Shown: positions 1-7,722, counted from the stretch's first letter. The stretch: DNA of 13,620 nt from Candidatus Vogelbacteria bacterium (GCA_903825615.1 CAIKBK010000071.1:1-13620), one strand, 5' to 3'. The notes: generated by a model from the sequence alone, not told the origin. Program-made: numbers and translations.

Positions 1-763
1 CGGGGATCTCTTTGTGATATGTTCCGTTAAATGATATACGTTGATTTGGATCAATACCTTGTTTGAAGAATATGTAATTGCAAGCATATTCTAAGAAATG
101 GCCATGACCACCACCTGTATAATTTAGCATTTTCCCAGCTGGGCCAATAATAGACCCGAGCATTGTGACACTGTCATAACTATAACTATCATCTTCAGCA
201 CTAATTAGCAAAATTTTATCCTGCCCAGTAATCAACTTGGCATCTTTTTCGGGCGCTAGACCTTTGAAATTCAGGCCTGGACTTAAGGCCACACCACGAA
301 AGGCTAGCCCTTCACTAACGGCCATAATTGCCAAATTGGCCCCAATGCTCGAACCGATAATGGAAACATTTTTGCCTTGGCCAACTAGGTAGTCATGTGC
401 CACCCTGATATCTAAAATCATTTTATTAAAATCAGTCGGCCCAAAACTGCTATAGACTAAATCACTCTCCCCATGACCACGCAAATCAATCGCCAAAACT
501 GACCAACCGGCTTTATTTAATTCCCCCGGCAAACTCCCCCAAGAACTTTTGTCACGGCCAAATTGGTGAACCAAAATAACAGCCTTAGTGCCGGTTATTG
601 ACCAATATAAGCCGGCAATTTTAATATTATCTTCAGTTTTTAGGGTAATTTTTTCCATCTTGAAATCTTTTATTATTAATTTAGATTGACCTAGGCTCCA
701 AATAATCAGCAAAATGGCGATCAAAACCAACCCGCCAGCAAGAATGCTCTTTCTTTTGCCCAT
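1..763 (-). CDS. Alpha/beta hydrolase, membrane-anchored, partial (C-terminus beyond left edge)
   Basis: Translating the minus strand from ATG 763 gives 254 codons without a stop, so the gene continues past position 1. Residues 7-25 are a hydrophobic N-terminal anchor after a basic MGKRK start, so the catalytic domain probably lies outside the membrane. It shows the alpha/beta-hydrolase pattern in order: an oxyanion-loop HQFGRD (66-71), DLRGHG (93-98), the nucleophile elbow GSSIG (137-141, Ser139), a likely acid in SAEDD (188-192), and the terminal GGGHGHF (217-223) carrying the catalytic His. This order fits serine hydrolases or peptidases of the dienelactone-hydrolase/lysophospholipase type. 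The substrate cannot be told from sequence. No clear SD precedes the start. It is divergent from the small gene at 855. Confidence 0.85.
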   Translation of the reverse strand, partial: MGKRKSILAGGLVLIAILLIIWSLGQSKLIIKDFKMEKITLKTEDNIKIAGLYWSITGTKAVILVHQFGRDKSSWGSLPGELNKAGWSVLAIDLRGHGESDLVYSSFGPTDFNKMILDIRVAHDYLVGQGKNVSIIGSSIGANLAIMAVSEGLAFRGVALSPGLNFKGLAPEKDAKLITGQDKILLISAEDDSYSYDSVTMLGSIIGPAGKMLNYTGGGHGHFLEYACNYIFFKQGIDPNQRISFNGTYHKEIP

Positions 764-838
764 CTTGATATTTTACCACGAATATGGCAACCTTAAAAAG
801 GAGTTTGGAAAACTAGGCCCAGAGATCAACAACAGAAG

Positions 839-844
839 AAGGAG
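839..844 (+). promoter_or_regulatory. Shine-Dalgarno of the 84-aa gene
   Basis: AAGGAG lies 10 bases before ATG 855 and only 3 bases before ATG 848. The spacing favours 855 as the start of the long frame. Most core genes in this window lack such a site. Confidence 0.55.
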
Positions 845-854
845 ACCATGCCCA

Positions 855-1109
855 ATGGCAACAGTGCTGACAGCGGAAGACAGAAAAAGTGACCTGGAGA
901 GATTCTGCGAAAGATACCCCGACGCCGGCGAAGCCCGCGAAGTGCCCCAGGGGAAAATGAACTACCTTGGCAAGAACAGGAAGCTCCAGGTTGGACCGAC
1001 CAAGGGAGAATCTGAACAGGGGGTCACGATCCTCTTCGCCTTGACCAAGGCAACTGGGAGTAATCCCAACGGGGAGATTGTTTACGCCATCCCTCGTTCT
1101 GGTCGGTAG
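855..1109 (+). CDS. Small orphan protein, 84 aa
   Basis: I do not recognise this protein. It starts MATVLTAEDRK and is hydrophilic and mixed-charge, with a Gly/Lys-rich middle (NYLGKNRK) and a short hydrophobic strand (VTILFALT) near the C-terminus. There are no Cys motifs and no signal peptide. ATG 855 is chosen because AAGGAG at 839-844 lies 10 bases upstream. A closer ATG at 848 opens only a 14-codon frame, and the longer frame back to 714 runs through the divergent hydrolase gene. A strong terminator follows 20 bases after the stop. Codon use looks GC-richer than that of the neighbouring hydrolase and glyA. The SD and the private terminator argue that it is real and expressed alone. Confidence 0.6.
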   Translation: MATVLTAEDRKSDLERFCERYPDAGEAREVPQGKMNYLGKNRKLQVGPTKGESEQGVTILFALTKATGSNPNGEIVYAIPRSGR

Positions 1110-1128
1110 GCCCCAAGAACCTCTAGTA

Positions 1129-1165
1129 CCCACCGTGGACGTCACCACGGTGGGGAATTTTTTTT
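1129..1165 (+). terminator. Intrinsic terminator after the 84-aa gene
   Basis: CCCACCGTGG (1129-1138) pairs perfectly with CCACGGTGGG (1145-1154) across a 6-base loop. GAA and eight Ts (1158-1165) follow. The T-run supports termination on the plus strand only. It sits in the convergent gap and its T-run overlaps the stop codon of dut (1164-1166). Confidence 0.9.
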
Positions 1166-1589
1166 AATTTTTGCCCGTACTACCAAAACCATCTTCGCCC
1201 CGACTCGTATTACTTAATTCCACAACCTCCTCTAGTTCTGGGCAATCAACCGGCTGAATTAACATTTGAGCAACCTTGTCATGTTTTTTAAGAGTGTAAG
1301 TTTCGGTCGATAAATTAATCATCCCAATCTGTACCTCCCCCCGATAACCAGCATCAATCACTCCGGCTAAAGTCTTAAGACCATGGCCGGTAGACAGACC
1401 ACTCTTATCCCAAACCAAACCAACGTAGCCAGAGGGAATCTCCAGCGCCATACCCGTCTTAACTCTAATTCTCTCGTTAGGTTCGAGAGTTACTTCCTCA
1501 AGAGCAAAGAGATCCATCCCCGCATCACCAGGGTGAGCATAGTTAGGAATCTTTGCCTCGGGGTCTAACTTTTTGATTTTGATTTTCAT
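1164..1589 (-). CDS. dut: Deoxyuridine 5'-triphosphate nucleotidohydrolase (dUTPase)
   Basis: dUTPase hydrolyses dUTP to dUMP and pyrophosphate, keeping uracil out of DNA and supplying dUMP to thymidylate synthase. All five trimeric-dUTPase motifs are present in 141 residues, the usual length: PGDAGMDL (20-27), DKSGLS (61-66), GVIDAGYRGEV (76-86, with the catalytic Asp79 and the Tyr82 that discriminates against ribose), DKVAQMLIQP (104-113), and the C-terminal RGEDGFGSTG (130-139) whose Phe stacks on the base. The motif 2 Arg is Lys here, a common variant. The start ATG overlaps the glyA stop as ATGA (1586-1589), implying translational coupling. It fits the pyrimidine cluster encoded on the other side of glyA. 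Confidence 0.97.
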   Translation of the reverse strand: MKIKIKKLDPEAKIPNYAHPGDAGMDLFALEEVTLEPNERIRVKTGMALEIPSGYVGLVWDKSGLSTGHGLKTLAGVIDAGYRGEVQIGMINLSTETYTLKKHDKVAQMLIQPVDCPELEEVVELSNTSRGEDGFGSTGKN

Positions 1590-2782
1590 TTACGAAGAAT
1601 TTTATCAATCCGCTCAGCAATCTTTATCATATCTTTTTCTTTTTTACCTCGGGTTGTCTCGGCCGCTGTGCCCAAGCGAATACCGGATGGATCAACTGGG
1701 GTTCGAGTGTCAAAGGGAATAGTATTTTTGTTGACAATAATCCCCTCGGCCTCCAGTTTCTCACTAGCAATTTTCCCTGTAATTTTACCTTCAGTTGAAT
1801 TAGCGATATCGACGAGTAACAGGTGATTATCTGTACCGTCAGAAACTAAACGCCAACCTCTTTTCTTTAATTCTGTCGCCAAAGTTTTAGCGTTTTTAAT
1901 TATTTGTTTGGCATAAGTTTTGAATTCGGGCTTGGCCGCCTCCGCTAAAGCTACGGCGACCGAAGCAATCTGATTGAGATGCGGTCCGCCTTGGATACCG
2001 GGGAAAACCGCTTTATCAATTTTTTTATTTAATTCGCGTTTATCAATTCGCGAAAAAATAAGACCGGCCCGTGGCCCACGTAAAGTCTTGTGAGTCGTTG
2101 TTGTCACAATGTCAGCATAAGGAAAGGGTGAGGGATGCTCTCCAGCTGCAACCAAACCCGCGATATGCGACATATCTACCATCAAGTAAGCCCCCTTCCG
2201 TCCGTCAGGGTAAACCACCGTATCAGCAATTTCTCTAAATTTTTTCCAGTCAATTTTGCGCGGATAAGCGGTAAAACCAGCAATGATCAAATTTGGTTTT
2301 TCCTTAAGTGCCAGTCTTTTAATAACCTCGTAATCTAATTCTTCAGTATCCCGACTAACGCCATAAGGAACTTGCTGCCAGAATTTGCCCGTGATCGAAA
2401 CTTTATGCCCATGCGTTAGGTGCCCACCATGCGCGAGCTCCAGCCCCATAATTTTGCCACCCTTGGGCACCAGTGCTAAATACACAGCTAAGTTCGCTGG
2501 TGAACCTGACAAAGCTTGAACATTAACCGCCCAGCTCTTAGAACTTAATTTAAAAAGTTTTAGAGCGCGCTCTTGGCACAAGCTTTCAATCTTGTCGCTA
2601 ATATCATTGCCGCCATAATAACGTAAGGCCGAATAACCCTCGGCGTACTTATTGGTCAAAACCGAGCCCAAGGCGGTGAGGACATCGCGCGAAACATAAT
2701 TCTCCGAAGCGATAAGATTGACCACCCTCCGCTGGCGCCCTTCCTCCGCCTTAATTAATTTTTCTATAACTTTATCTTTCAC
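1586..2782 (-). CDS. glyA: Serine hydroxymethyltransferase
   Basis: SHMT is a cytosolic PLP enzyme converting serine and tetrahydrofolate to glycine and 5,10-methylene-tetrahydrofolate, the carbon donor for thymidylate synthase. The 398-residue product shows the N-terminal NLIASENYVS (22-31), the substrate/PLP segment around MVDMSHIAGLVAAG (201-214), and the Schiff-base Lys232 in TTTTHKTLRGPR. An extra stretch, VVYPDGRKG (189-197), precedes the AYLMVD strand and looks like a lineage-specific insertion. The start is GTG (2782), because an in-frame TAA lies four codons upstream and no ATG is available. No SD is visible. It is the first gene of a pair with dut and is divergent from the four-gene operon at 2851. 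Confidence 0.97.
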   Translation of the reverse strand: MKDKVIEKLIKAEEGRQRRVVNLIASENYVSRDVLTALGSVLTNKYAEGYSALRYYGGNDISDKIESLCQERALKLFKLSSKSWAVNVQALSGSPANLAVYLALVPKGGKIMGLELAHGGHLTHGHKVSITGKFWQQVPYGVSRDTEELDYEVIKRLALKEKPNLIIAGFTAYPRKIDWKKFREIADTVVYPDGRKGAYLMVDMSHIAGLVAAGEHPSPFPYADIVTTTTHKTLRGPRAGLIFSRIDKRELNKKIDKAVFPGIQGGPHLNQIASVAVALAEAAKPEFKTYAKQIIKNAKTLATELKKRGWRLVSDGTDNHLLLVDIANSTEGKITGKIASEKLEAEGIIVNKNTIPFDTRTPVDPSGIRLGTAAETTRGKKEKDMIKIAERIDKILRK

Positions 2783-2783
2783 A

Positions 2784-2796
2784 GTTAAAATTTAAC
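2784..2796. repeat. Palindrome GTTAAA-A-TTTAAC next to the glyA start
   Basis: A perfect 6-bp inverted repeat centred on one A lies directly upstream of the glyA GTG start. Its position in a 68-base divergent gap suits an operator. In AT-rich sequence it could also be chance. Confidence 0.3.
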
Positions 2797-2813
2797 ATTT
2801 TTTACCAATAATG

Positions 2814-2825
2814 GCTACGGGTAGC
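2814..2825. repeat. Palindrome GCTAC-GG-GTAGC in the divergent gap
   Basis: A perfect 5-bp inverted repeat with a 2-base centre lies midway between glyA and the four-gene operon. It overlaps a second small hairpin (GGGT-AGCG-ACCC, 2819-2830). It is GC-rich against an AT-rich background, which makes it the better candidate for a shared regulator site. Confidence 0.35.
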
Positions 2826-2850
2826 GACCCCTAGTCTATTCTACCCAACA

Positions 2851-3759
2851 ATGTATAATAAAAATAAGATGAAACACCACCTAACTCTTAAAAAAGTGGT
2901 TGATCTCGATGACCTAACCAGCCGTCTAAGACAGATCATATTCCGAGGACTTTACAATAAAAAAAGTGAATATTTAAGACCCTACAAAAAGGCTAGATTC
3001 TCCCTAGCTAAAGTGTTCCCCGCCAAAGCTATTGGCCAATCACCAACTATCGTAACCGGCGAAGGTAAACGAATTCTTTTTTCTCCGCAACCAACAATCT
3101 ACCAAAATCAAACCGAGATTATAAAAACAGTTGACGAATTCTTAGTTAAACAGAAGATGAGGGTCAACCAGTTGAAGTCGGCGGTTGAATATGAATGGGA
3201 AGGACGAGGAATTTTCCATATGCTACCACCGATAATTGAGAAACATACTTATTATCTCAAGAATGGTTTTATTGATTTAAATAAATTAAGCCAGAGATTT
3301 AACCACTTTTATGTTAAGGACGCCAAAGATAATCTTCACCACTTAGCCGATCGTTATTTAGCAAACTATTTCATTGACGAGGTTAGCTCGATACACTCGC
3401 TTGACGTTTTTCACTCCAACGCACCAATCATAAATTACGGGATTCAATATACTGGTTACTTTGACTTCTACATCATTTGCGATGGTATGCACCGAATTGA
3501 TTATTCGATTGAACACCTAAATGAACCTATCGATGTCCTCTTGGTGGAGTCTGGCGAAACACCGCTCATCCCCTACTATGCCTTCCCCGTCCCCTTCCAT
3601 CCAACAGTTAGATTGTCGAGTAAACAGTCAGAAAAAATGTATCCTCGTCTTGAGCGCGACAAGATACATCTCCTGAATGATTTTTTGAAAAAGACTCTTC
3701 ATTATGACTGGACACCGGCCGATCTAAACGTTAGCAAATTAAGAACTAATATTGGATAA
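2851..3759 (+). CDS. Unknown protein with DGxHR motif (possible ParB/sulfiredoxin-like fold)
   Basis: I do not recognise this 302-residue protein as a named family. The one telling motif is CDGMHRIDYSIE (210-221), followed by PIDVLLVE (226-233). This matches the DGxHR-then-beta-strand pattern of the ParB/sulfiredoxin nucleotide-binding fold, whose members include CTP-using ParB and the free-serine kinase SerK. An LPPIIEK segment (125-131) could be the preceding strand. The N-terminal 100 residues are basic and Tyr-rich. There are no membrane segments. It opens a four-gene operon and its stop overlaps the next start (TAATG). A second ATG at 2869 is an alternative start, since TATAAT at 2854-2859 could be a promoter for it. 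A nucleotide-handling role is inferred from motif and context only. Confidence 0.8.
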   Translation: MYNKNKMKHHLTLKKVVDLDDLTSRLRQIIFRGLYNKKSEYLRPYKKARFSLAKVFPAKAIGQSPTIVTGEGKRILFSPQPTIYQNQTEIIKTVDEFLVKQKMRVNQLKSAVEYEWEGRGIFHMLPPIIEKHTYYLKNGFIDLNKLSQRFNHFYVKDAKDNLHHLADRYLANYFIDEVSSIHSLDVFHSNAPIINYGIQYTGYFDFYIICDGMHRIDYSIEHLNEPIDVLLVESGETPLIPYYAFPVPFHPTVRLSSKQSEKMYPRLERDKIHLLNDFLKKTLHYDWTPADLNVSKLRTNIG

Positions 3760-4640
3760 TGGATGACTTAAAATTATTAAGTGAAAATCTAAATCTCTCA
3801 GTGAGCAAAAAAAATAGCCGGCAAAGATCTGTTTCTTTGGCTCAATCAGAAAGTGGTGCCCATTATCTAGCTGGATCAATAGATTCTGATACTAAATTAC
3901 TGGGAATATCTTCCGAACAGGCAGTTTTAGGCCTAGCGACACTAGCTCAAGATTACAAGATCCACCAAATAATAACCTTAAGAGAATTGGGTGAGGAAGT
4001 TTTTTCACTTTCGCCAATAATCGCCAAAATTATTATTGATTATTCTAGTCGAACAGGAAAAGCGATTGAATATTCGGTTATTGATATGTCAGGAAATAAA
4101 TTATTTGATACCCTAAATCTAAATAAATTTTATACAGCCTATCAACCAGCTAATAATTTACTAGCTCGAGTAAATTCAGACATAGCGGTCAGTCCTAATT
4201 GGCTAGAGCTACCAACACAAAATTTAGATTACCAAAAAATCTTAAAAGAATATGCGCTAAAGGGCCTAGAGCGCAACTTCCCTATCTCGGAGGGCGTTTC
4301 TGGTTATAGTACAGCCGTAATAACAAAAAGTGGGCGACTTTATTATGGCGGGCAATATTCCTCCTCTGATGAACGACTGGGGCTCCATTCAGAAATGAAC
4401 GTGGTCATTAGCGCCTTAATGAATAAAGATGATGAGATTACTCATCTCGGCTTAGTCTCAACTAAATACCCTGACTCACCTTGCTTCCCCTGTGGTGGCT
4501 GTCGACAATTCTTAGCTGAACTTTCCAATAAATTTAATTGGGACCTAGAGATCCTGTGTTTTGCCAAAGAAACTGATGATTTGGCTCAAAGAAAAATTAG
4601 TGATTTATTACCCGATCTATGGACAAGCAAAAAATGGTAA
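3759..4640 (+). CDS. Tandem cytidine/deoxycytidylate deaminase-like protein
   Basis: The C-terminal half has the zinc-dependent cytidine deaminase signature: HSE (210-212; zinc His and catalytic Glu212) and PCGGCRQFL (244-252; zinc Cys245 and Cys248), preceded by the usual glycine-rich strand pair TAVITKSGRLYYGG. The N-terminal half looks like a decayed copy of the same fold: SSEQAVLGLA (51-60) sits where HSE is expected, and SPIIAK (85-90) where PCxxCR is expected, so His and both Cys are lost while the Glu remains. In the E. coli dimeric enzyme the catalytic domain is N-terminal; here the order is reversed. It probably deaminates cytidine, deoxycytidine or a nucleotide, feeding uridine compounds to the neighbouring thymidylate synthase-like gene. 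It overlaps its upstream neighbour by one base and its downstream neighbour by 22. Confidence 0.88.
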   Translation: MDDLKLLSENLNLSVSKKNSRQRSVSLAQSESGAHYLAGSIDSDTKLLGISSEQAVLGLATLAQDYKIHQIITLRELGEEVFSLSPIIAKIIIDYSSRTGKAIEYSVIDMSGNKLFDTLNLNKFYTAYQPANNLLARVNSDIAVSPNWLELPTQNLDYQKILKEYALKGLERNFPISEGVSGYSTAVITKSGRLYYGGQYSSSDERLGLHSEMNVVISALMNKDDEITHLGLVSTKYPDSPCFPCGGCRQFLAELSNKFNWDLEILCFAKETDDLAQRKISDLLPDLWTSKKW

Positions 4641-7045
4641 CCGAAAAAATAAGAAATTTTCCCCTAGTTGATGCCATCCTCCTAACACCCCAAGAAGGGC
4701 TCTTTGGACCAATCGGTATTTGCACCAATACCACAGCCCCAGGCCAAGTCTGGAATGAGATAGATGAGAGCAATCGCCAGCTAGTCTCAGTTCTGGGTCC
4801 CCTGATCGTTAATCGTGATGGTTGTGAACGAATGATTATTAATTCACTCGCTCACCCAACCCAAAAGTTTTTAATTCTCTTTTCCGAGGAATCATTAACT
4901 TTCTCCCCAAGTACAAATTTACTAATTTCTCTGCTGAAGGGTTTTGACTCCGATAAGGTTGGTAATTATATCGCCGACGGTATCGCTAGCTCTCCCTATT
5001 ATCCTAATATCACCGAGCAATTATTTAACCTCTTTCGCCAAGAAATTATTGTGCTCCCGCTTTTTATGCATGCCCATAAAAAAAGTGGCGAGATCATAAA
5101 TAACTATCTCACCTGGCTCAAACCAAAAATCGCTCCTAAACTACACGAGCTCCTAGTTAAGATTAACAGCAAAGAAAGTATCTATTATGATTCCCTTAAC
5201 AAAGTTATTGAGGAAATCGGCAATACTAAGACTGAAGAAAAAAATCTAACTCCACTCCAGGCTAAAGATTTTCAACATCTACAATTACCGAGAATCGAAC
5301 TTGAAGAGGTTGGGGAAAAATTTTCCTGCCCCTTTAACGTCAGACTGGTTAATGGGCAAATTAGAGTTGACCTGCAACTAGGGGCTAAAGGGTTTTATCT
5401 TATTGGCAAAGATCCTTTTGCTATGGCTTATTCAATAATGCGCCGGCTAGGTCCAGACAAAGACCAATTAAGTCCTCGCGACCAGTTGTTCTTGGGCGCT
5501 GAACTGGGGCGAGCAAGCACCGAGCTTGTTAATAATATTTCCTTCCCCCCCTTTATTATTCCTCAGGAAAAACTCGGGCAAGAAGAAATAAAATTGGAGC
5601 CAAGCATTAACTTAAAAACTGATAATCGCTATTATTACAAGGTAAATACCAGCAACCAAAAGATTTCTGTCATGTGCCTCGCCTTTGATGTCTGCGAGAA
5701 AGTTTTTGAATTACTGGCCGAGACGGCACCAACCTTAATCAATAAGCTAAGCGAGGAAAATCGTTTCGAATCTTACGAGATGGATATTCTCCATCGTCTG
5801 GATACCGGCACCCAGATTGGCCGAGCGGCCATCGCCGCCCAATTAGGTTATTCTTTTATTCAGGATTTTGATGTTATTTTTGCCATCAACAAAGAGCGTC
5901 TCCCGCTCTGTTTGGCCGATGGAGATTCTTTTCTTGATGTCCACAAAAGCGTTCTGCGTAAAATTTATACCGAAGGCCTAACTGAAGATCATGGCGACGA
6001 GTGGAAGGGTTTAGCCCGCTCGGCTTCGGTTCTGGCCATTTTTAGAAACATTCCCTCCGCCCTCAAGACTATTCCCAAGATTTATGATCAAGGGGAACAA
6101 AAAGCGGAAGACGCGAGAACTAATTATAAAAAACAATTACTGCGCTTTGACCACGATGGATCATATTCTTATGGCGAGAGAACACGAGCCTATTTTGGCT
6201 TTGACCAGTTAGCCAAGGCCATTGAATTACTTAAAGCCGACACGACAAGGGCCGTGACAATCCAACGTTTTGATCCTATTAAAGATATGTCCTTCTCCAT
6301 TAACGAGGAGAATGGCCAAATTAAGTATACCCATGACCCTTGCTTAACTCATGACATTTTCTTTGTTCAAGATGGAAAATTAAACTCTTTCCATATTGCT
6401 CGGGCCCACAACGCGGTTAATGCCTATCCAGAAAATATTTTTGGGCTATATGATGCTTACGCCAAAACAGTGGCCGAAGGTCTTGGCCGGCCAAACGGAG
6501 ACCTCTTTATGCTCTCCAACCGAGCGAATATTTTACTCCTAACAGAGGAGCAAAGAACCAAAAAGATCTTGAGTGAGCCATCAAAACCAATGGTCGAAAT
6601 AGATAGAAGGACTGGACCTTATTTACTTGGCGAAAATATAAACTTACCGACAAATAATGGTGGTGTCGCTTATATAAATTACCAAGCTCAAAAAGAAAAG
6701 ACGAGACCAAACAATCGCATCCTAGCTAAGCTAGAAAATTACCAGGGCCAAAATATTTTGTTAAAAGCGATTAATTATCTTAAGAAGAAAGGGGTGATGC
6801 ACAATAACCCTATTTTGTCTGAGTTCTACCCCGGCCAAGATGAGGCCGATGGCGACAAGCTCGTATTTTTCCAGGCTAATGTGCTAGGTGGCAAGGTTAA
6901 CGGAACAGCGGTCTTTGTTAACCACTCTTTAGGAAAGTTGAAAGAGGACCAAAAACTGTTAAACTATCTCCTGAGCCAATATTCGGATAATTTAGATTAC
7001 CCCTTAGGTGAAGCTATTATCTTCTATGTCAATTTCACACAATAA
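4619..7045 (+). CDS. MtrA-like / DUF4346-like / thymidylate synthase fusion protein
   Basis: This 808-residue protein has three recognisable regions. Residues about 14-150 resemble MtrA, a methyltransferase subunit of methanogens (VLGPLIVNRDGCERMI, TQKFLILF, and PNITEQLFNLFRQEI later). The segment where MtrA carries its cobalt-ligand His has none here (SLTFSPSTN). Residues about 225-305 (DQLFLGAELGRASTEL) resemble DUF4346, a domain I recall beside MtrA-like domains. Residues about 510-640 are a thymidylate synthase domain of the methanogen type: YGERTR (518-523), DQL (529-531), TRAVTIQ (543-549), catalytic Cys575 in DPCLTH, FFVQDGKLN, phosphate-binding Arg595, and Asn606, the residue that in ThyA reads dUMP. 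The usual RSxD is RAHN. The likely role is pyrimidine C5 methylation or hydroxymethylation. ATG 4634 is an alternative start. Confidence 0.85.
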   Translation: MDKQKMVTEKIRNFPLVDAILLTPQEGLFGPIGICTNTTAPGQVWNEIDESNRQLVSVLGPLIVNRDGCERMIINSLAHPTQKFLILFSEESLTFSPSTNLLISLLKGFDSDKVGNYIADGIASSPYYPNITEQLFNLFRQEIIVLPLFMHAHKKSGEIINNYLTWLKPKIAPKLHELLVKINSKESIYYDSLNKVIEEIGNTKTEEKNLTPLQAKDFQHLQLPRIELEEVGEKFSCPFNVRLVNGQIRVDLQLGAKGFYLIGKDPFAMAYSIMRRLGPDKDQLSPRDQLFLGAELGRASTELVNNISFPPFIIPQEKLGQEEIKLEPSINLKTDNRYYYKVNTSNQKISVMCLAFDVCEKVFELLAETAPTLINKLSEENRFESYEMDILHRLDTGTQIGRAAIAAQLGYSFIQDFDVIFAINKERLPLCLADGDSFLDVHKSVLRKIYTEGLTEDHGDEWKGLARSASVLAIFRNIPSALKTIPKIYDQGEQKAEDARTNYKKQLLRFDHDGSYSYGERTRAYFGFDQLAKAIELLKADTTRAVTIQRFDPIKDMSFSINEENGQIKYTHDPCLTHDIFFVQDGKLNSFHIARAHNAVNAYPENIFGLYDAYAKTVAEGLGRPNGDLFMLSNRANILLLTEEQRTKKILSEPSKPMVEIDRRTGPYLLGENINLPTNNGGVAYINYQAQKEKTRPNNRILAKLENYQGQNILLKAINYLKKKGVMHNNPILSEFYPGQDEADGDKLVFFQANVLGGKVNGTAVFVNHSLGKLKEDQKLLNYLLSQYSDNLDYPLGEAIIFYVNFTQ

Positions 7046-7706
7046 AATTATTGATTATTCCCAAATAAAAGTAATTGGTTTTGATTTAGACCAAACTCTC
7101 TATCCCAAGTCGCCAGAAATTGATAAAGCGATACAGTCTTATCTATATCAAAAAATTGCCGTCCATAAAAAAACTGATTTGGTTGTGGCCGAAAAACTAT
7201 TTAGCGAATTATATCAAAATGGTAACGGCCTAAGTGGTCGACAGACTCTGGAAAAATTAGGTTTGCCAGGGGCAGACAGTTTGGTTCAAGAAGCTCTAGA
7301 AAATGCCAATATTATCGATTTGATAAATCCCAATACCGACTTAAACCAACTCTTAATTGAACTTAAAAATAATTACAAAAACTTAGATATCATAACTGGC
7401 TCGAATCAGATTCAGGTTCAGAAAAAATTATCAAAATTAGAGATATCAAAAAATTTGTTTAATAATATCATCGACGGCGACCAAACCTCTAAATCCACCG
7501 GCTCCGCTTATCGTTTATGGTTATCTCTCTACCCAGAACTTTTGCCTAAACATTTTTTATATATTGGCGACAGAGCCTCAACCGACTATCTAAGGCCAAA
7601 GGAACTGGGGATTAACGCCATCCTCGTAAACATCAAAAAACCTGACCCGAGTATCCCCTGCCAACAGCTAGAATCTTTTATTGAACTCCGAGAATATTTG
7701 ATCTAG
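7026..7706 (+). CDS. HAD-family hydrolase, pyrimidine 5'-nucleotidase type
   Basis: The product has the haloacid dehalogenase motifs: DLDQTLYP (20-27; nucleophile Asp20 and acid Asp22), ITGS as motif II, a Lys near KSTGS as motif III, and GDRASTDYLRPKELG as motif IV. The DLDxTLYP start and helical cap resemble the SDT1/YjjG-type nucleotidases, which remove phosphate from pyrimidine nucleotides. That specificity is inferred from motif style and operon context. It overlaps the thymidylate synthase-like gene by 20 bases from ATG 7026. A GTG at 7008 would add six residues, but AGGTGA at 7006-7011 could serve as an upstream SD for 7026. It ends the operon and is convergent with rplK, with only 16 bases between and no visible terminator hairpin. 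Confidence 0.85.
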   Translation: MSISHNKIIDYSQIKVIGFDLDQTLYPKSPEIDKAIQSYLYQKIAVHKKTDLVVAEKLFSELYQNGNGLSGRQTLEKLGLPGADSLVQEALENANIIDLINPNTDLNQLLIELKNNYKNLDIITGSNQIQVQKKLSKLEISKNLFNNIIDGDQTSKSTGSAYRLWLSLYPELLPKHFLYIGDRASTDYLRPKELGINAILVNIKKPDPSIPCQQLESFIELREYLI

Positions 7707-7722
7707 CGACAAAACCGCCAAC

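Noticed and set aside
813..1148. Minus-strand frame of 111 codons opposite the 84-aa gene
   Set aside because: It begins within the terminator hairpin region and has no SD; the plus-strand gene has SD and terminator in the right order.
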